Position numbers and translations under genes: made by a program
The notes under the pieces: generated by a model
What the model was told of the DNA's origin: nothing
Database searches by the model: none
Seen by the model: only the letters and a program-made list of their open reading frames with translations
NCBI GenBank assembly: GCA_965207915.1
Contig: OZ242304.1
Coordinates: 2,170,001-2,234,000, forward strand
Direction: 5' to 3'
DNA length: 64,000 nt
DNA from: VXNJ01 sp009840625
Lineage (GTDB): Bacteria > Chloroflexota > UBA11872 > VXNJ01
Shown here: one piece after another, positions 52,237-60,849 of the stretch
Layout: each line of letters starts with the position of its first letter
Position numbering within the stretch: the first letter of the stretch is position 1

Positions 52237-52998
52237 ATGAACGACGGCAATTTCGTAAAGCGCAAGATCGAGAACGGCCAGGTATCGGTCGGCGCCTTCC
52301 TGAATCTCGGATCGCCCATGGCCGGCGAAGCCTGCATCGCCGCCGGCTACGACTGGGCGGTCGTCGATGCCGAACACGGCGCCTGGGACCTTGCGCTCAC
52401 AACGGCGGCGTTTACTGCGATCGAGGCTCGCGGTGGCATCCCGATGGCCCGGGTCTGGGATCACGACAAGGAGACGATCAACCGCCTGCTCGATGCCGGC
52501 GCACTGGGAATCGTCCTGCCGCACGTCTCCACCGTCGAGCAGGCGGAAGCGTTCGCTTCGGCCTGCCGCTATCCCCCGCGCGGCCACCGCTCGGTGGGCT
52601 CTTCGCGGGCTACCCTGCTAAACCCCGCCTATCGCGGCGACTGGGCCAACGACAACATCCTGGTGATTCCACAGATCGAGGACCCATTGGGAGTCGAGAA
52701 CGCGGCCGCCATCGCCGCCGTCGACGGCATCGACTGCATGTTCATCGGCCCCAACGATCTGGCGTTGGAAATGGGCCTGCGCGGAGATCAGGCCTATGTG
52801 GATCCCGGCCATCGCGCCGCCCTCAGCGCGATCCTGGCCGGCGCCCGTGCGGCGGGCAAACCGGCCGGAATCTCGGTCAGTTCGCCGACCCTGGCGCGCG
52901 AATTCGTTGAAGAAGGATTCACGCTGATCAACCTGAGCAACGATTTCCGCCTGCTGCAATCCGGCTGCGCCGAAGCCCTGGGGACGTTCGGCGGCTGA
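52237..52998 (+). CDS. HpcH/HpaI-family class II aldolase
   Basis: 253 residues, ATG at 52237. The family motifs are present: VSVGAFLNLGSPMAGEACIAAGYDWAVVDAEHG with the catalytic His, GALGIVLPHVSTVEQAE, the metal Glu in IPQIEDPLGVENA, and FIGPNDLALEMG with metal Asp. These enzymes cleave 2-keto-3-deoxy acids or 4-hydroxy-2-oxo acids to pyruvate or glyoxylate plus an aldehyde. No other pathway gene is in the same operon, but the convergent FAH-family gene also handles such acids. Confidence 0.9.
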   Translation: MNDGNFVKRKIENGQVSVGAFLNLGSPMAGEACIAAGYDWAVVDAEHGAWDLALTTAAFTAIEARGGIPMARVWDHDKETINRLLDAGALGIVLPHVSTVEQAEAFASACRYPPRGHRSVGSSRATLLNPAYRGDWANDNILVIPQIEDPLGVENAAAIAAVDGIDCMFIGPNDLALEMGLRGDQAYVDPGHRAALSAILAGARAAGKPAGISVSSPTLAREFVEEGFTLINLSNDFRLLQSGCAEALGTFGG

Positions 52999-53019
52999 AG
53001 ATCGATTGCGCGCCGGCGC

Positions 53020-53928
53020 TCAGCCGGGCCCGCGTTGCCCCGGATCCAATTTCAGCACCGGATTGGACAGCGTCCCGATGACCTGGTGCGAGATTTCGAC
53101 AATGTCTCCGTCGCGGACCGCGCAGTCTTCCTCGACGATTATTCCGGTGCCGGTGGTCAGGATGGTCCCGGAATGGATCGGGTTGTTGCGGGTCAGGTGG
53201 CCGACCAAGTCGGAGAAGTGTCGCCTGATCAGCCCCAGGTCGACCCGGCCGGAGAATATCGCCGCGCCGTCGCGGACGATTCGGGCCGAGAGTTCGCCCG
53301 CCCGCGGGTCGGGCAGTTCGTCGGCGGTGACGATCACCGGCCCGATAGCGATGCAGCCGTAAAAGACCTTGGACTGGGGGAGGTAGAGCGGATTGGCGCG
53401 CTCGATATCCCAGGCCGAGTTGTCGTTGCAAAGGGTGTACCCCAGGATCTGGCCGTCCGAAGCCAGCACGAGGGCCAGTTCCGGTTCAGGGGCGGTGAAT
53501 TCCGAATCGGAGCGGATGGTAACCGCCTCGCCGGGGCCGACCGCGTGGCGGTGGTCCCCCTTGTAGAACAGTTCGGGTCGCTCGGCCAGGTAGACCTGGT
53601 CGTAGATCCCGGTCGGGGCGCTCATGTCCTCGTCGCGAAATTCGGCGCTCTTGCGGTAAGTGACCCCGGCCCCCCAGGCTTCGGGAATCTGCAGCGGGAC
53701 CGCGAGACGCGGCCGGCCTGATCCGGATCCGGTCCGGAGCTGCTCGAGCGAAGGTCCGGCTTCGACCCCGGACGCGGCGCCCACTTCTGCCAGCGACCGA
53801 CCGGTCTCTTCGGCCGCGTTCACCAGTTCGATGAGGTCGGCGTGGTCGGTGAACGTCTCTACCTGGTCGCCGGCCAACCGCCCGCAACGGCGGTTGCCTT
53901 CGACGTCGACATATCCAAGGAGCTTCAT
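53020..53928 (-). CDS. Fumarylacetoacetate hydrolase (FAH)-family protein
   Basis: 302 residues, ATG overlapping the upstream gene's stop (ATGA). The N-terminal domain (about 1-85) precedes the FAH fold with IPEAWGAGVTYRKSAEFR, SDSEFTAPEPELALVLASDG (metal-binding Glu pair), GYTLCNDNSAWDIER and a late GTGIIVEEDCAVRDGD. Members hydrolyse or isomerise acylpyruvates, or act as 2-keto-3-deoxy-D-arabinonate-type dehydratases; PLYLPQSKVFYG is typical of the dehydratase group. It is last in the minus-strand mazG operon. Confidence 0.87.
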   Translation of the reverse strand: MKLLGYVDVEGNRRCGRLAGDQVETFTDHADLIELVNAAEETGRSLAEVGAASGVEAGPSLEQLRTGSGSGRPRLAVPLQIPEAWGAGVTYRKSAEFRDEDMSAPTGIYDQVYLAERPELFYKGDHRHAVGPGEAVTIRSDSEFTAPEPELALVLASDGQILGYTLCNDNSAWDIERANPLYLPQSKVFYGCIAIGPVIVTADELPDPRAGELSARIVRDGAAIFSGRVDLGLIRRHFSDLVGHLTRNNPIHSGTILTTGTGIIVEEDCAVRDGDIVEISHQVIGTLSNPVLKLDPGQRGPG

Positions 53929-54761
53929 TCCGGGCTGGTCCTCCGGGAGGTGCGAACGGTGATCTGCAGGGTTTGGGCGCGCGCACCGAACAAGCGCGCC
54001 GCCGACCCGCTGGGTATCGCCAGTTCCAGATAGCCGGCGCTGCCCACGAGTGCTACCAAATGATCGTATTGGCTGTACGTGCGCGCCGGCGCACCCAGCT
54101 CCAGCACGCGCGCGCCGTCCTCCACCAGCACCGCCGCGTTGCCGGGATCCGGGATCTGCTCGCCGCGGATGTTGGTGACCAGGTTGCCGAAGCGGTCCTG
54201 GTGGAGTACTCTCCCGCGCAGCTTGCCGTCGAGTTCGGCGGCGCTTTCGAGTTCGAGTCGGCGCGCCGCTTCAAGGGGGCGGCCCATGTCCGAGAGCAAC
54301 GCATTCAGTTCGTCGTCGCCGGCCAACGCCAGGCGGGCGCCGACCGGAGCGAACACGTCGCGACCGTGGAACGTGTTGGAGACCTGGTCGCGCCAGTAGC
54401 CGGAGTTGGTCAGTTCGAAGAAATCGGCCGGTTCATCTGCGGCCCGCGCCGCCGCCGCCTGCGGCCACAGAATCCCGTTGTCGGGCCCCACCAGGATCGT
54501 CCGCGGGGTCACCAGGACCACGGCGGCCCGTTCTCCGCCGACTCCGGGATCGACCACCGCGATTACGACCGTTCCGGCGGGCAGGACCGGCAGGGCCGTC
54601 TCGAGCAGAAATGCGCCGTGCGCGATGTCGTGCGGGCGGACCGCATGCGAGATGTCCAATACCAGCGCATCTGGCGCGATCCCGGCCAGGACCGCCTTCA
54701 TCTGGGCCACGTACGTATCGTCGAGGCCGAAATCGGTCAGCAGGGCGATCGGTCGCGTCAT
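53925..54761 (-). CDS. SAM hydroxide adenosyltransferase (DUF62, SAM hydrolase)
   Basis: 278 residues from the ATG at 54761, the normal length. Enzymes of this family hydrolyse S-adenosylmethionine to adenosine and methionine; fluorinase and chlorinase are relatives. The proposed catalytic triad is visible: Asp71 in DPGVGGER with Arg78 seven residues on, and His132 in NTFHGRDVFAP. LLTDFGLDDTYVAQMKAV and VGPDNGIL are typical. It does not show an obvious halide-specific loop, so water is the expected nucleophile. It overlaps the FAH gene by 4 nt and follows the P1 peptidase by 5 nt. Confidence 0.9.
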   Translation of the reverse strand: MTRPIALLTDFGLDDTYVAQMKAVLAGIAPDALVLDISHAVRPHDIAHGAFLLETALPVLPAGTVVIAVVDPGVGGERAAVVLVTPRTILVGPDNGILWPQAAAARAADEPADFFELTNSGYWRDQVSNTFHGRDVFAPVGARLALAGDDELNALLSDMGRPLEAARRLELESAAELDGKLRGRVLHQDRFGNLVTNIRGEQIPDPGNAAVLVEDGARVLELGAPARTYSQYDHLVALVGSAGYLELAIPSGSAARLFGARAQTLQITVRTSRRTSPE

Positions 54762-54766
54762 CGCGT

Positions 54767-55735
54767 CTAACCGGAGCCGCCGACGGCCTTGATGCCGTAG
54801 GCGGATCGGGCCGCCCGCACGCCGTGGCGGATAGCGGCGGCGAGGGCGTCCGCGGCCAGGGCGCCGACCAGGTCGGAACGCGTCTTGACCCGCCGCTCCC
54901 CGCAGGCGGCGGTGAATACCGTGTCGCCGTCGGATGCGGTGTGGGTCGGCCGAACCGCGCGCGCCATTCCGTCGTGGGCCATCTGTGCGACCCGGGTGGC
55001 GCCCAGCTTGTCCAGATCGGCGTTGCAGACGATTGCCGCGATAACGGTGTTTCCAAAGCCGTCGTCCATCAGCTGGTAGGACCGCTCCGGCTCGGTGACG
55101 ACGCCGTCCACGCGCAGGCCCGCCAATTGCATCCCGCGCTCGTCGACGACCGTTCCCAGCGGATTGACCGCCGCCAGCGCCCCGACGATCAGCGGGCCGC
55201 GCTCGATCAGGGCGGCGCCCAGGCCGGACTTGGTCCCGTTCGGACCCGGTCCGGCGGTCGCCCCGGTTCCGGCTCCCACGTTGCCGCACTCGAAGCCGTC
55301 TCCGCCGGCGGCGCGCAAGGCGGCCGCGCCCTCGGCCGGCCCCGGCCAGACCGGGTCGGCGGTGGCCAGGTCAAAAACGACCGCGGCCGGCACGATCGGA
55401 ACCGGTCCGGCCGGGGTAGGGTGGCCGCGACCCTCGGCGCGGAGCTGATCGGCGACGCCGCCGGCGGCCGACAACCCTAGCGCGCTGCCGCCGCAGAGCA
55501 CGAGCGCATCGATCCGGTCGACGCTGCATTCGGGGGCCAGCAGCGCGATTTCGCGGCTTCCCGGCGCGGCTCCGCGGACGTCGACCCCGGCCACCGCCGG
55601 GGGATCGAAGGCGAGCACCGTGCAGCCGGTGCCGGCCGGGGAATCCGTGTAGTGGCCGACCCGGAGGCCGTCGAGCTTGCCGAATCCGCCCCCGCCCGGA
55701 GTCAGGACCAGTCGCTGACCGGCACCCTCAGGCAA
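54767..55735 (-). CDS. P1-family peptidase/aminopeptidase (DmpA-like, S58)
   Basis: 322 residues, TTG start overlapping mazG by 8 nt. GLRVGHYTDSPAGTGCTVLAF, DALVLCGGSALGLSAAGGVADQL, VGAGTGATAG and GALAAVNPLG are typical of the DmpA/NylC fold. RPTHTASDGDTVFTAACG is the C-terminal segment. These Ntn-like enzymes self-cleave into two chains and hydrolyse D-amino-acid, beta-amino-acid or oligomer amides. I cannot fix the exact self-cleavage residue. The N-terminus begins slightly earlier than in most relatives. Confidence 0.86.
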   Translation of the reverse strand: MPEGAGQRLVLTPGGGGFGKLDGLRVGHYTDSPAGTGCTVLAFDPPAVAGVDVRGAAPGSREIALLAPECSVDRIDALVLCGGSALGLSAAGGVADQLRAEGRGHPTPAGPVPIVPAAVVFDLATADPVWPGPAEGAAALRAAGGDGFECGNVGAGTGATAGPGPNGTKSGLGAALIERGPLIVGALAAVNPLGTVVDERGMQLAGLRVDGVVTEPERSYQLMDDGFGNTVIAAIVCNADLDKLGATRVAQMAHDGMARAVRPTHTASDGDTVFTAACGERRVKTRSDLVGALAADALAAAIRHGVRAARSAYGIKAVGGSG

Positions 55736-56384
55736 CGCCTTCCCCGATTAAGTCGTCGACCCGGCGGCGCAGCGCGGTTTCGGCGTCAATCCCGAGATCG
55801 TCGGCTTCGGCGACCAGGTCGTAGATGCGATCGGCCAGCGCCGCAGCCGAGGCCGCCGAACCACCCGGGACGTCGCCTGGCTCCGGCCCGCCGCGGGCCC
55901 GCGCAATCTGCTCGCGGGCGTATTTGAGAGCGGGCAGGTACCCGGGAATGGGCTGGGACTGGGCAGGGGGTTTGCGCGACCGTTCGTCGGCCTTCACCGA
56001 CTGCCAAATTTCTATCGCCTCGGCCGGATCGCGCGCCCTTGCATCGCCGAATACGTGCGGATGACGGCGCACCAGCTTGGCGTTGAGCTCCGAAATCACC
56101 TCGGCCACATCGAACTTGCCAGACTCGGCGGCAATCTGGGCCTGCATGAGGATTAGCAACAGCAGATCGCCCAGTTCTTCGGGTAATCCAGCCAGGTCGC
56201 CGGTGCCGGCGGAGGCGACTTCGTAGGCCTCCTCGATCACGTACTGACCCATGTCCTGGATCCGGAGTGCCCGGTCCCAGGGACACCCCTCCTCAGAGCG
56301 CAGCACCGCCACCAGCTCGAGGGTCTCCCCCATCAGTTCCAGCGCGCGGCGGCGCGGGCCCGATTCGGATTCGGGAGCGGTCAA
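55728..56384 (-). CDS. mazG: MazG-family NTP pyrophosphohydrolase
   Basis: 218 residues, TTG start. CPWDRALRIQDMGQYVIEEAYEVASAG and LPEELGDLLLLILMQAQIA give the EExxE/ExxD Mg2+-binding helices of MazG. ELNAKLVRRHPHVFGD completes the domain, which removes aberrant or damaged nucleoside triphosphates. The protein has one MazG domain plus a roughly 80-residue helical tail, compared with two MazG domains in E. coli MazG. It begins a four-gene run (mazG, P1 peptidase, SAM hydrolase, FAH) with overlaps or 5-nt gaps. Confidence 0.92.
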   Translation of the reverse strand: MTAPESESGPRRRALELMGETLELVAVLRSEEGCPWDRALRIQDMGQYVIEEAYEVASAGTGDLAGLPEELGDLLLLILMQAQIAAESGKFDVAEVISELNAKLVRRHPHVFGDARARDPAEAIEIWQSVKADERSRKPPAQSQPIPGYLPALKYAREQIARARGGPEPGDVPGGSAASAAALADRIYDLVAEADDLGIDAETALRRRVDDLIGEGVA

Positions 56385-56493
56385 TCAATCCCCAATTCGG
56401 TTGGCGCGGTTGCGGCGGCCTGCTGGGAGGGCCGCTGGGCCAATTCTGGCAATCTGCCCGGTCAATCCGAACCAGGAAGGGTGCTGGAGAACT

Positions 56494-56499
56494 TAAAAT
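56494..56499 (+). promoter_or_regulatory. TAAAAT near the gcvT start, possible -10 for a leaderless transcript
   Basis: TAAAAT lies 7 nt before the gcvT ATG. At that distance transcription would begin at or next to the start codon, giving a leaderless mRNA. No ribosome-binding site is obvious between it and the ATG. No convincing -35 is present at 17 nt. Confidence 0.3.
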
Positions 56500-56506
56500 C
56501 CGCCGC

Positions 56507-57601
56507 ATGTTCGATTTGCGCAAGACGCCGCTGCACCGCCACCACCTGGCGGCCGGCGCGCGCATGGTCGACTTCGCCGGCTGGAGCATGCCGGTCCAGT
56601 ACGAGGGCCTGATTGCCGAGCACAGCTCGGTTCGCCAGTCTTGCGGCATGTTCGATGTTTCCCACATGGGCGAATTCCTGGTGGAGGGACCTCGGGCCGG
56701 GGACCTGCTCCAGCACCGCTTCTCCAACGACGTCGCCCGATTGCGCGATGGTCGGTCGCAGTACACGCTGCTGGTCAACGAGGACGGCGGAGTCGTCGAC
56801 GACGCCATGATCTACCGCTGGTCGGAAGATCGCTACCTGGTCGTGGTCAACGCCGCAAACCGCGAGGCCGACTGGGAAACCCTCTGCGATTCGGAATCCG
56901 ATGCTGCCCTGCGCGACATCACCTTCGATTGCGCGCTCCTGGCGGTCCAGGGGCCCCGGACCAACGAAATGATCGAGGACCTGGTGGATTGCGACCTGAC
57001 CGGGATCCGGCGCGCCGGGATACTGGCCACGCGAATCGCCGGCCTGGATTGCTGGCTGGCCCGCACCGGCTACACCGGCGAGGACGGATTCGAAATATTC
57101 CTTGAGGCGGGCGATGCCGCCGAGGTATTTGAAGCGCTATGCGACGCCGGCGTCGCCCCGGTCGGACTTGGTGCCCGCAACACCCTGCGGCTTGAGGCCG
57201 GCATGGCGCTGCACGGCCACGAGCTTTCCGCCGAGATCAATCCCTACGAGGCCAATTTGGGAGGCGTCGTTCGGTTGAACAAAGGGGAATTCACTGGCAG
57301 TCAGCGCTTGGCCCAAGTCAAATCGGAAGGGCCGGCGCGGCGCCTTTTCGGACTCAAGATGGAGTCCCGGCACGTGCCGCGCGACGGCTATCCGGTCGAC
57401 ACCGAGCACGGAACCGGCGAGGTCTCCTCGGGAACGTATTCGCCCACCCTGGAATGCGGAATTGCGATGGCATTTCTGCCCGCTGACTGCAAAATTGGCG
57501 ACGCCGTTGAGGTGATGGTCCGGAACCAGTCGGCGCCGGCGCGTCTGTGCGAATTGCCGTTCTACTCCAACGTACGGCGCTGGCGCGCAAAGCCGTCCTG
57601 A
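56507..57601 (+). CDS. gcvT: Glycine cleavage system T protein (aminomethyltransferase)
   Basis: 364 residues, ATG at 56507. Transfers the methylene group from lipoyl-H protein to tetrahydrofolate and releases ammonia. Typical segments: KTPLHRHHLAAGARMVDFAGWSMPVQYEG, GMFDVSHMGEF (Asp/Met/His of the folate site), QYTLLVNEDGGVVDD, ARTGYTGEDGFEIFL and GLGARNTLRLEAGMALHGHEL. The C-terminal barrel ends with FYSNVRRWRAKP. It leads gcvT-gcvH-gcvPA-gcvPB. No glycine riboswitch was recognised in the 122-nt gap upstream. Confidence 0.96.
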   Translation: MFDLRKTPLHRHHLAAGARMVDFAGWSMPVQYEGLIAEHSSVRQSCGMFDVSHMGEFLVEGPRAGDLLQHRFSNDVARLRDGRSQYTLLVNEDGGVVDDAMIYRWSEDRYLVVVNAANREADWETLCDSESDAALRDITFDCALLAVQGPRTNEMIEDLVDCDLTGIRRAGILATRIAGLDCWLARTGYTGEDGFEIFLEAGDAAEVFEALCDAGVAPVGLGARNTLRLEAGMALHGHELSAEINPYEANLGGVVRLNKGEFTGSQRLAQVKSEGPARRLFGLKMESRHVPRDGYPVDTEHGTGEVSSGTYSPTLECGIAMAFLPADCKIGDAVEVMVRNQSAPARLCELPFYSNVRRWRAKPS

Positions 57602-57643
57602 AAATCCGGCTTCAAGTCGACCGATCCTGATTCGGAGGGCTAA

Positions 57644-58033
57644 GTGAACCCCCAAGACCGCCGCTATTCGCGTGAGCACGAATGGGCCCGGCCGGAAACT
57701 GATTCCGAGTTCACGGTCGGCATCAGCGACTATGCCCAGAGCGAGCTCGGCGACATCGTTTTTGTCGAACTTCCGGCGGTTGGGACGAGCTTTAAGCAGA
57801 TGGAGTCCTTCGGCGTCGTCGAATCCGTCAAGGCGGTATCCGACCTATATGCGCCGCTTTCCGGCGAAGTCGTGGCGGTCAATTCAGAGTTGGAAATGGC
57901 CCCCGAATTGGTCAACGACGACCCGTTCGGTGGAGGATGGATGATCCGGATGCGCATCGACGATCCGGCCGAACTGGAATCGCTTCTGGATGCCGCCGCC
58001 TACGACGCGTTGACTAATGAGCTACGCTCCTAA
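57644..58033 (+). CDS. gcvH: Glycine cleavage system H protein
   Basis: 129 residues, GTG start with a GGAGG ribosome-binding site. Carrier protein with lipoic acid on Lys63 in GVVESVKAVSDLYAPLSGEV. RYSREHEWARPETDSEFTVGISDYAQSELGDIVFVELP is the standard opening. Its end overlaps gcvPA by 17 nt, so the two are translated together. Lipoylation would need LipA/LipB or LplA, not present in this window. Confidence 0.97.
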   Translation: MNPQDRRYSREHEWARPETDSEFTVGISDYAQSELGDIVFVELPAVGTSFKQMESFGVVESVKAVSDLYAPLSGEVVAVNSELEMAPELVNDDPFGGGWMIRMRIDDPAELESLLDAAAYDALTNELRS

Positions 58034-59363
58034 CACCGCCGACGATCAGAAGGTAATGCTGGACGCCATCGGCGTCCCGGCAATCGATGACCTGTTCGTC
58101 GACATCCCGTCCGAACACCGTGACCCGAAGCTGGGTGTCGGGCCGCCCATGGCCGAGATGGAGGTGCTGGAGCACCTGGGCCAACTGGCCGCCAAAAACC
58201 GTTCGCTGGGCGCCGGCCCGGCTTTCCTGGGGGGCGGCTGGTACGACCACTACGTTCCGGCCCTGGTTGACCAGATGTTGCTCCGCTCGGAGTTCTACAC
58301 CGCTTACACGCCCTATCAGCCGGAAATATCGCAAGGCACCCTGCAGGCCATCTACGAGTTTCAGAGCCTGATCTGTGACCTGACCGGCCTGGATGCGGCC
58401 AACGCATCCATGTACGACGGCGCTTCAGCGCTGGCCGAAGCGACCGCGCTCAGCCTGGCGGCCACCGGCCGGTCGAAAGTGGTCCTAGCGGCGTCGGTCG
58501 ACCCCGCCTGGCGCGCGGTGGTGGCGACCTACCTGGAGCCATTGGACGTGGAAATCTGTCAGCCCCGGACCTGGCGATCCGATGAATCCGCACTCACCGA
58601 CGCCAGTACCGCGCTCTCCAATTCAATCGATTCCGACACCGCGTGCGTGGCCATCCAGCGCCCCAACTACCTGGGCTGGCTCGAACCGATCGACGCCGTA
58701 ATCGCCGCCGCCCGCGAGGCCGGCGCGATGGTGATCGTTGCCGGTGAGCCGGTGGCCCTGGGCCTGATCAAACCCCCGGGCGACCTCGGCGTCGACCTCG
58801 CGGTCGGCGAACTCAGACATCTTGCCGGGGCCCCGGCCCTGGGCGGACCCGGCGCCGGCTACTTTGCGCTGGCGCAGCGCTACCTGCGACGGATACCGGG
58901 CCGGATCGCCGGCAGGACCCGCGACACGAACGGCAATGAAGGGTACGTACTTACACTGCAGACCCGCGAGCAGCACATCCGCCGCCAGCGGGCATCCTCA
59001 AACATCTGCACCAACCAGGCGCTGGTAGCGCTGGCCGCGACCATCCACCTCTGCGCCCTGGGCAAAGTGGGATTGCAGAAACTGGCCACGCTGAGCCTGC
59101 AGAACGCCCACCGCGCCCTGGCGGCCGACTGGCCGACCGGGTTCGCGCCGGATGCGGCCGGCCCGGTGGTGCGCGAGTTCCCGCTGCGCTGCCCGATCCC
59201 GGCGGCGGCGGTCAACGACCATCTGGCCGAACGCGGCATCGTCGGCGGCATAGACCTCGGGCAGTTGGATCCGGCCCTCGACCACCATCTGCTGCTGGCT
59301 TTTACCGAGCGGTCCGACGCCTCCGCCCTGGGATCACTCCTGGGCGCCCTGGAGAGCGTTTGA
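58017..59363 (+). CDS. gcvPA: Glycine dehydrogenase (decarboxylating) subunit 1
   Basis: 448 residues, the N-terminal half of the split P protein. Conserved segments: FLGGGWYDHYVPALVDQML, YTPYQPEISQGTLQAIYEFQSLICDLTGLDAANASMYDGA and GPGAGYFALAQRYLRRIPGRIAGRTRD. It lacks the PLP-Lys, as expected, and pairs with GcvPB. The ATG lies within the gcvH end (17-nt overlap), and its TGA shares an A with the gcvPB ATG. Confidence 0.96.
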   Translation: MSYAPNTADDQKVMLDAIGVPAIDDLFVDIPSEHRDPKLGVGPPMAEMEVLEHLGQLAAKNRSLGAGPAFLGGGWYDHYVPALVDQMLLRSEFYTAYTPYQPEISQGTLQAIYEFQSLICDLTGLDAANASMYDGASALAEATALSLAATGRSKVVLAASVDPAWRAVVATYLEPLDVEICQPRTWRSDESALTDASTALSNSIDSDTACVAIQRPNYLGWLEPIDAVIAAAREAGAMVIVAGEPVALGLIKPPGDLGVDLAVGELRHLAGAPALGGPGAGYFALAQRYLRRIPGRIAGRTRDTNGNEGYVLTLQTREQHIRRQRASSNICTNQALVALAATIHLCALGKVGLQKLATLSLQNAHRALAADWPTGFAPDAAGPVVREFPLRCPIPAAAVNDHLAERGIVGGIDLGQLDPALDHHLLLAFTERSDASALGSLLGALESV

Positions 59364-60817
59364 TGCAGAGACGCGATCCGGTGATCTACGAGCTCTCGCA
59401 GGAGGGTCGCAGCGGGGTGGCTCTGCCCGACCCGGACCCGGCCCTGGGCGGACCCGAGGACCTGCTGCCGGCCGACCAGCTGCGCAAGGACCTGCCGCTT
59501 CCCCAGGTTTCGCAGGTGGACGTCGTGCGGCATTTCGTGCGGCTGTCGCAGAAGAACTTCTCGATCGACACCGACATGTATCCGCTCGGTTCCTGCACCA
59601 TGAAGCAGAACCCCAAGATCAACGAAGCCACCGCCCGCCTTGAGGGATTCAACCGGATTCATCCCGGCCAGCCCGACGAGCAACTGCAGGGCGCCCTGGA
59701 ACTGCTCTATCGACTCGGTAGCCAGCTCAAAAAGATCACCGGATTTGCCGGAGTAACCCTGCAACCCTCGGCCGGCGCCCAGGGGGAATTCGTCGGCCTG
59801 CAGCTGATCCGGGCCCACCACCTGGCCAACGGGGACCAGCGGAGACGCATATTGATACCCGACTCGGCGCACGGCACCAATCCCGCCACCGCGTCGATGT
59901 GCGGATTCGAAAGCGTGGCAATTCCCTCGAACTCAGACGGTGAAATCGATTTCGACTTCCTGATGGGGGAACTTGACGAGACGGTGGCCGGGCTCATGAT
60001 GACCGTGCCGAACACGCTGGGGATTTTCGAGACCCGAATCGGCGAAGTCTGCCGGGCCGCCCACGCGGTCGGCGCACTGGTCTACTGCGACGGGGCAAAC
60101 ATGAACGCCATGCTCGGGCGGGTGCGGCCCGCCGACCTGGGGATCGACGTAATGCACCTGAACCTGCACAAGACGTTCTCGACCCCCCACGGCGGGGGCG
60201 GACCCGGCGCCGGGGCGCTGTGCTGCACCGAGCGACTAGCCCCTTACCTGCCGGTCCCAACGGTCGAACGCGACCCGGACGGCCGGTACCGGCGCCAATG
60301 GGATCGGCCGCGGTCGATTGGCAAAGTCCACTCGCACTTGGGCAATTTTGGAAACCTGGTGCGCGCCTACACCTACATCTGCTCCAACGGCGATGCCGGC
60401 CTGAAGGGCATTGCCGACAACGCGGTGCTCAATGCCAACTACCTGCGCACCCAACTGCAAGCTGACTACGATCTGCCCCACGACCGGATATGCATGCACG
60501 AGGTGGTCTTTTCCGGATCCCGCCAGAAAAGACTGGGCGCCAGCACCCTCGACATCGCCAAACGCCTGATCGATCACGGGTTTCATCCGCCGACTGTCTA
60601 TTTCCCGCTGGTTGTGCGCGAAGCGCTGATGATCGAACCTACCGAGACCGAATCGCGCCAGACCCTGGACAGATTCATCGCGGCGATGCGATCCATTGCC
60701 CGCGAAGCCGAGACCGAACCCGAAAAATTGCAACAGGCCCCGACCAGCGCGCCGGTGGGGCGGTTGGACGAGGCAACCGCGGCGCGGCGCCCCGACCTGC
60801 GCTTCCGGCATGCCTGA
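59363..60817 (+). CDS. gcvPB: Glycine dehydrogenase (decarboxylating) subunit 2
   Basis: 484 residues, the PLP-bearing half of the P protein. It decarboxylates glycine and passes the aminomethyl group to lipoyl-H. PLP binds Lys270 in NLHKTFSTPHGGGGPG; other signatures are NFSIDTDMYPLGSCTMKQNPK, QPSAGAQGE, PDSAHGTNPATASMCGF and YCDGANMNAMLG. The ATG at 59363 overlaps the gcvPA stop by one base (TGATG). The C-terminus is normal; the DNA polymerase gene starts 32 nt later. Confidence 0.96.
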   Translation: MQRRDPVIYELSQEGRSGVALPDPDPALGGPEDLLPADQLRKDLPLPQVSQVDVVRHFVRLSQKNFSIDTDMYPLGSCTMKQNPKINEATARLEGFNRIHPGQPDEQLQGALELLYRLGSQLKKITGFAGVTLQPSAGAQGEFVGLQLIRAHHLANGDQRRRILIPDSAHGTNPATASMCGFESVAIPSNSDGEIDFDFLMGELDETVAGLMMTVPNTLGIFETRIGEVCRAAHAVGALVYCDGANMNAMLGRVRPADLGIDVMHLNLHKTFSTPHGGGGPGAGALCCTERLAPYLPVPTVERDPDGRYRRQWDRPRSIGKVHSHLGNFGNLVRAYTYICSNGDAGLKGIADNAVLNANYLRTQLQADYDLPHDRICMHEVVFSGSRQKRLGASTLDIAKRLIDHGFHPPTVYFPLVVREALMIEPTETESRQTLDRFIAAMRSIAREAETEPEKLQQAPTSAPVGRLDEATAARRPDLRFRHA

Positions 60818-60849
60818 CCTCCGCCGCGTCCGGGGGCGCTGACCGCGCG

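Noticed and set aside
53925..54761. Fluorinase or chlorinase (halogenating SAM enzyme)
   Set aside because: The Asp71/Arg78/His132 triad matches the hydroxide-transferring group, and no halogen-metabolite genes are adjacent.
55728..56384. Toxin-antitoxin locus suggested by the name MazG
   Set aside because: MazG is a nucleotide pyrophosphohydrolase. No MazE or MazF gene accompanies it.
56385..56506. Glycine riboswitch upstream of gcvT
   Set aside because: The conserved aptamer elements (GGAGAG and the later ACCGAAGGGGCAA-type block) are not present, and 122 nt is short for a tandem aptamer.
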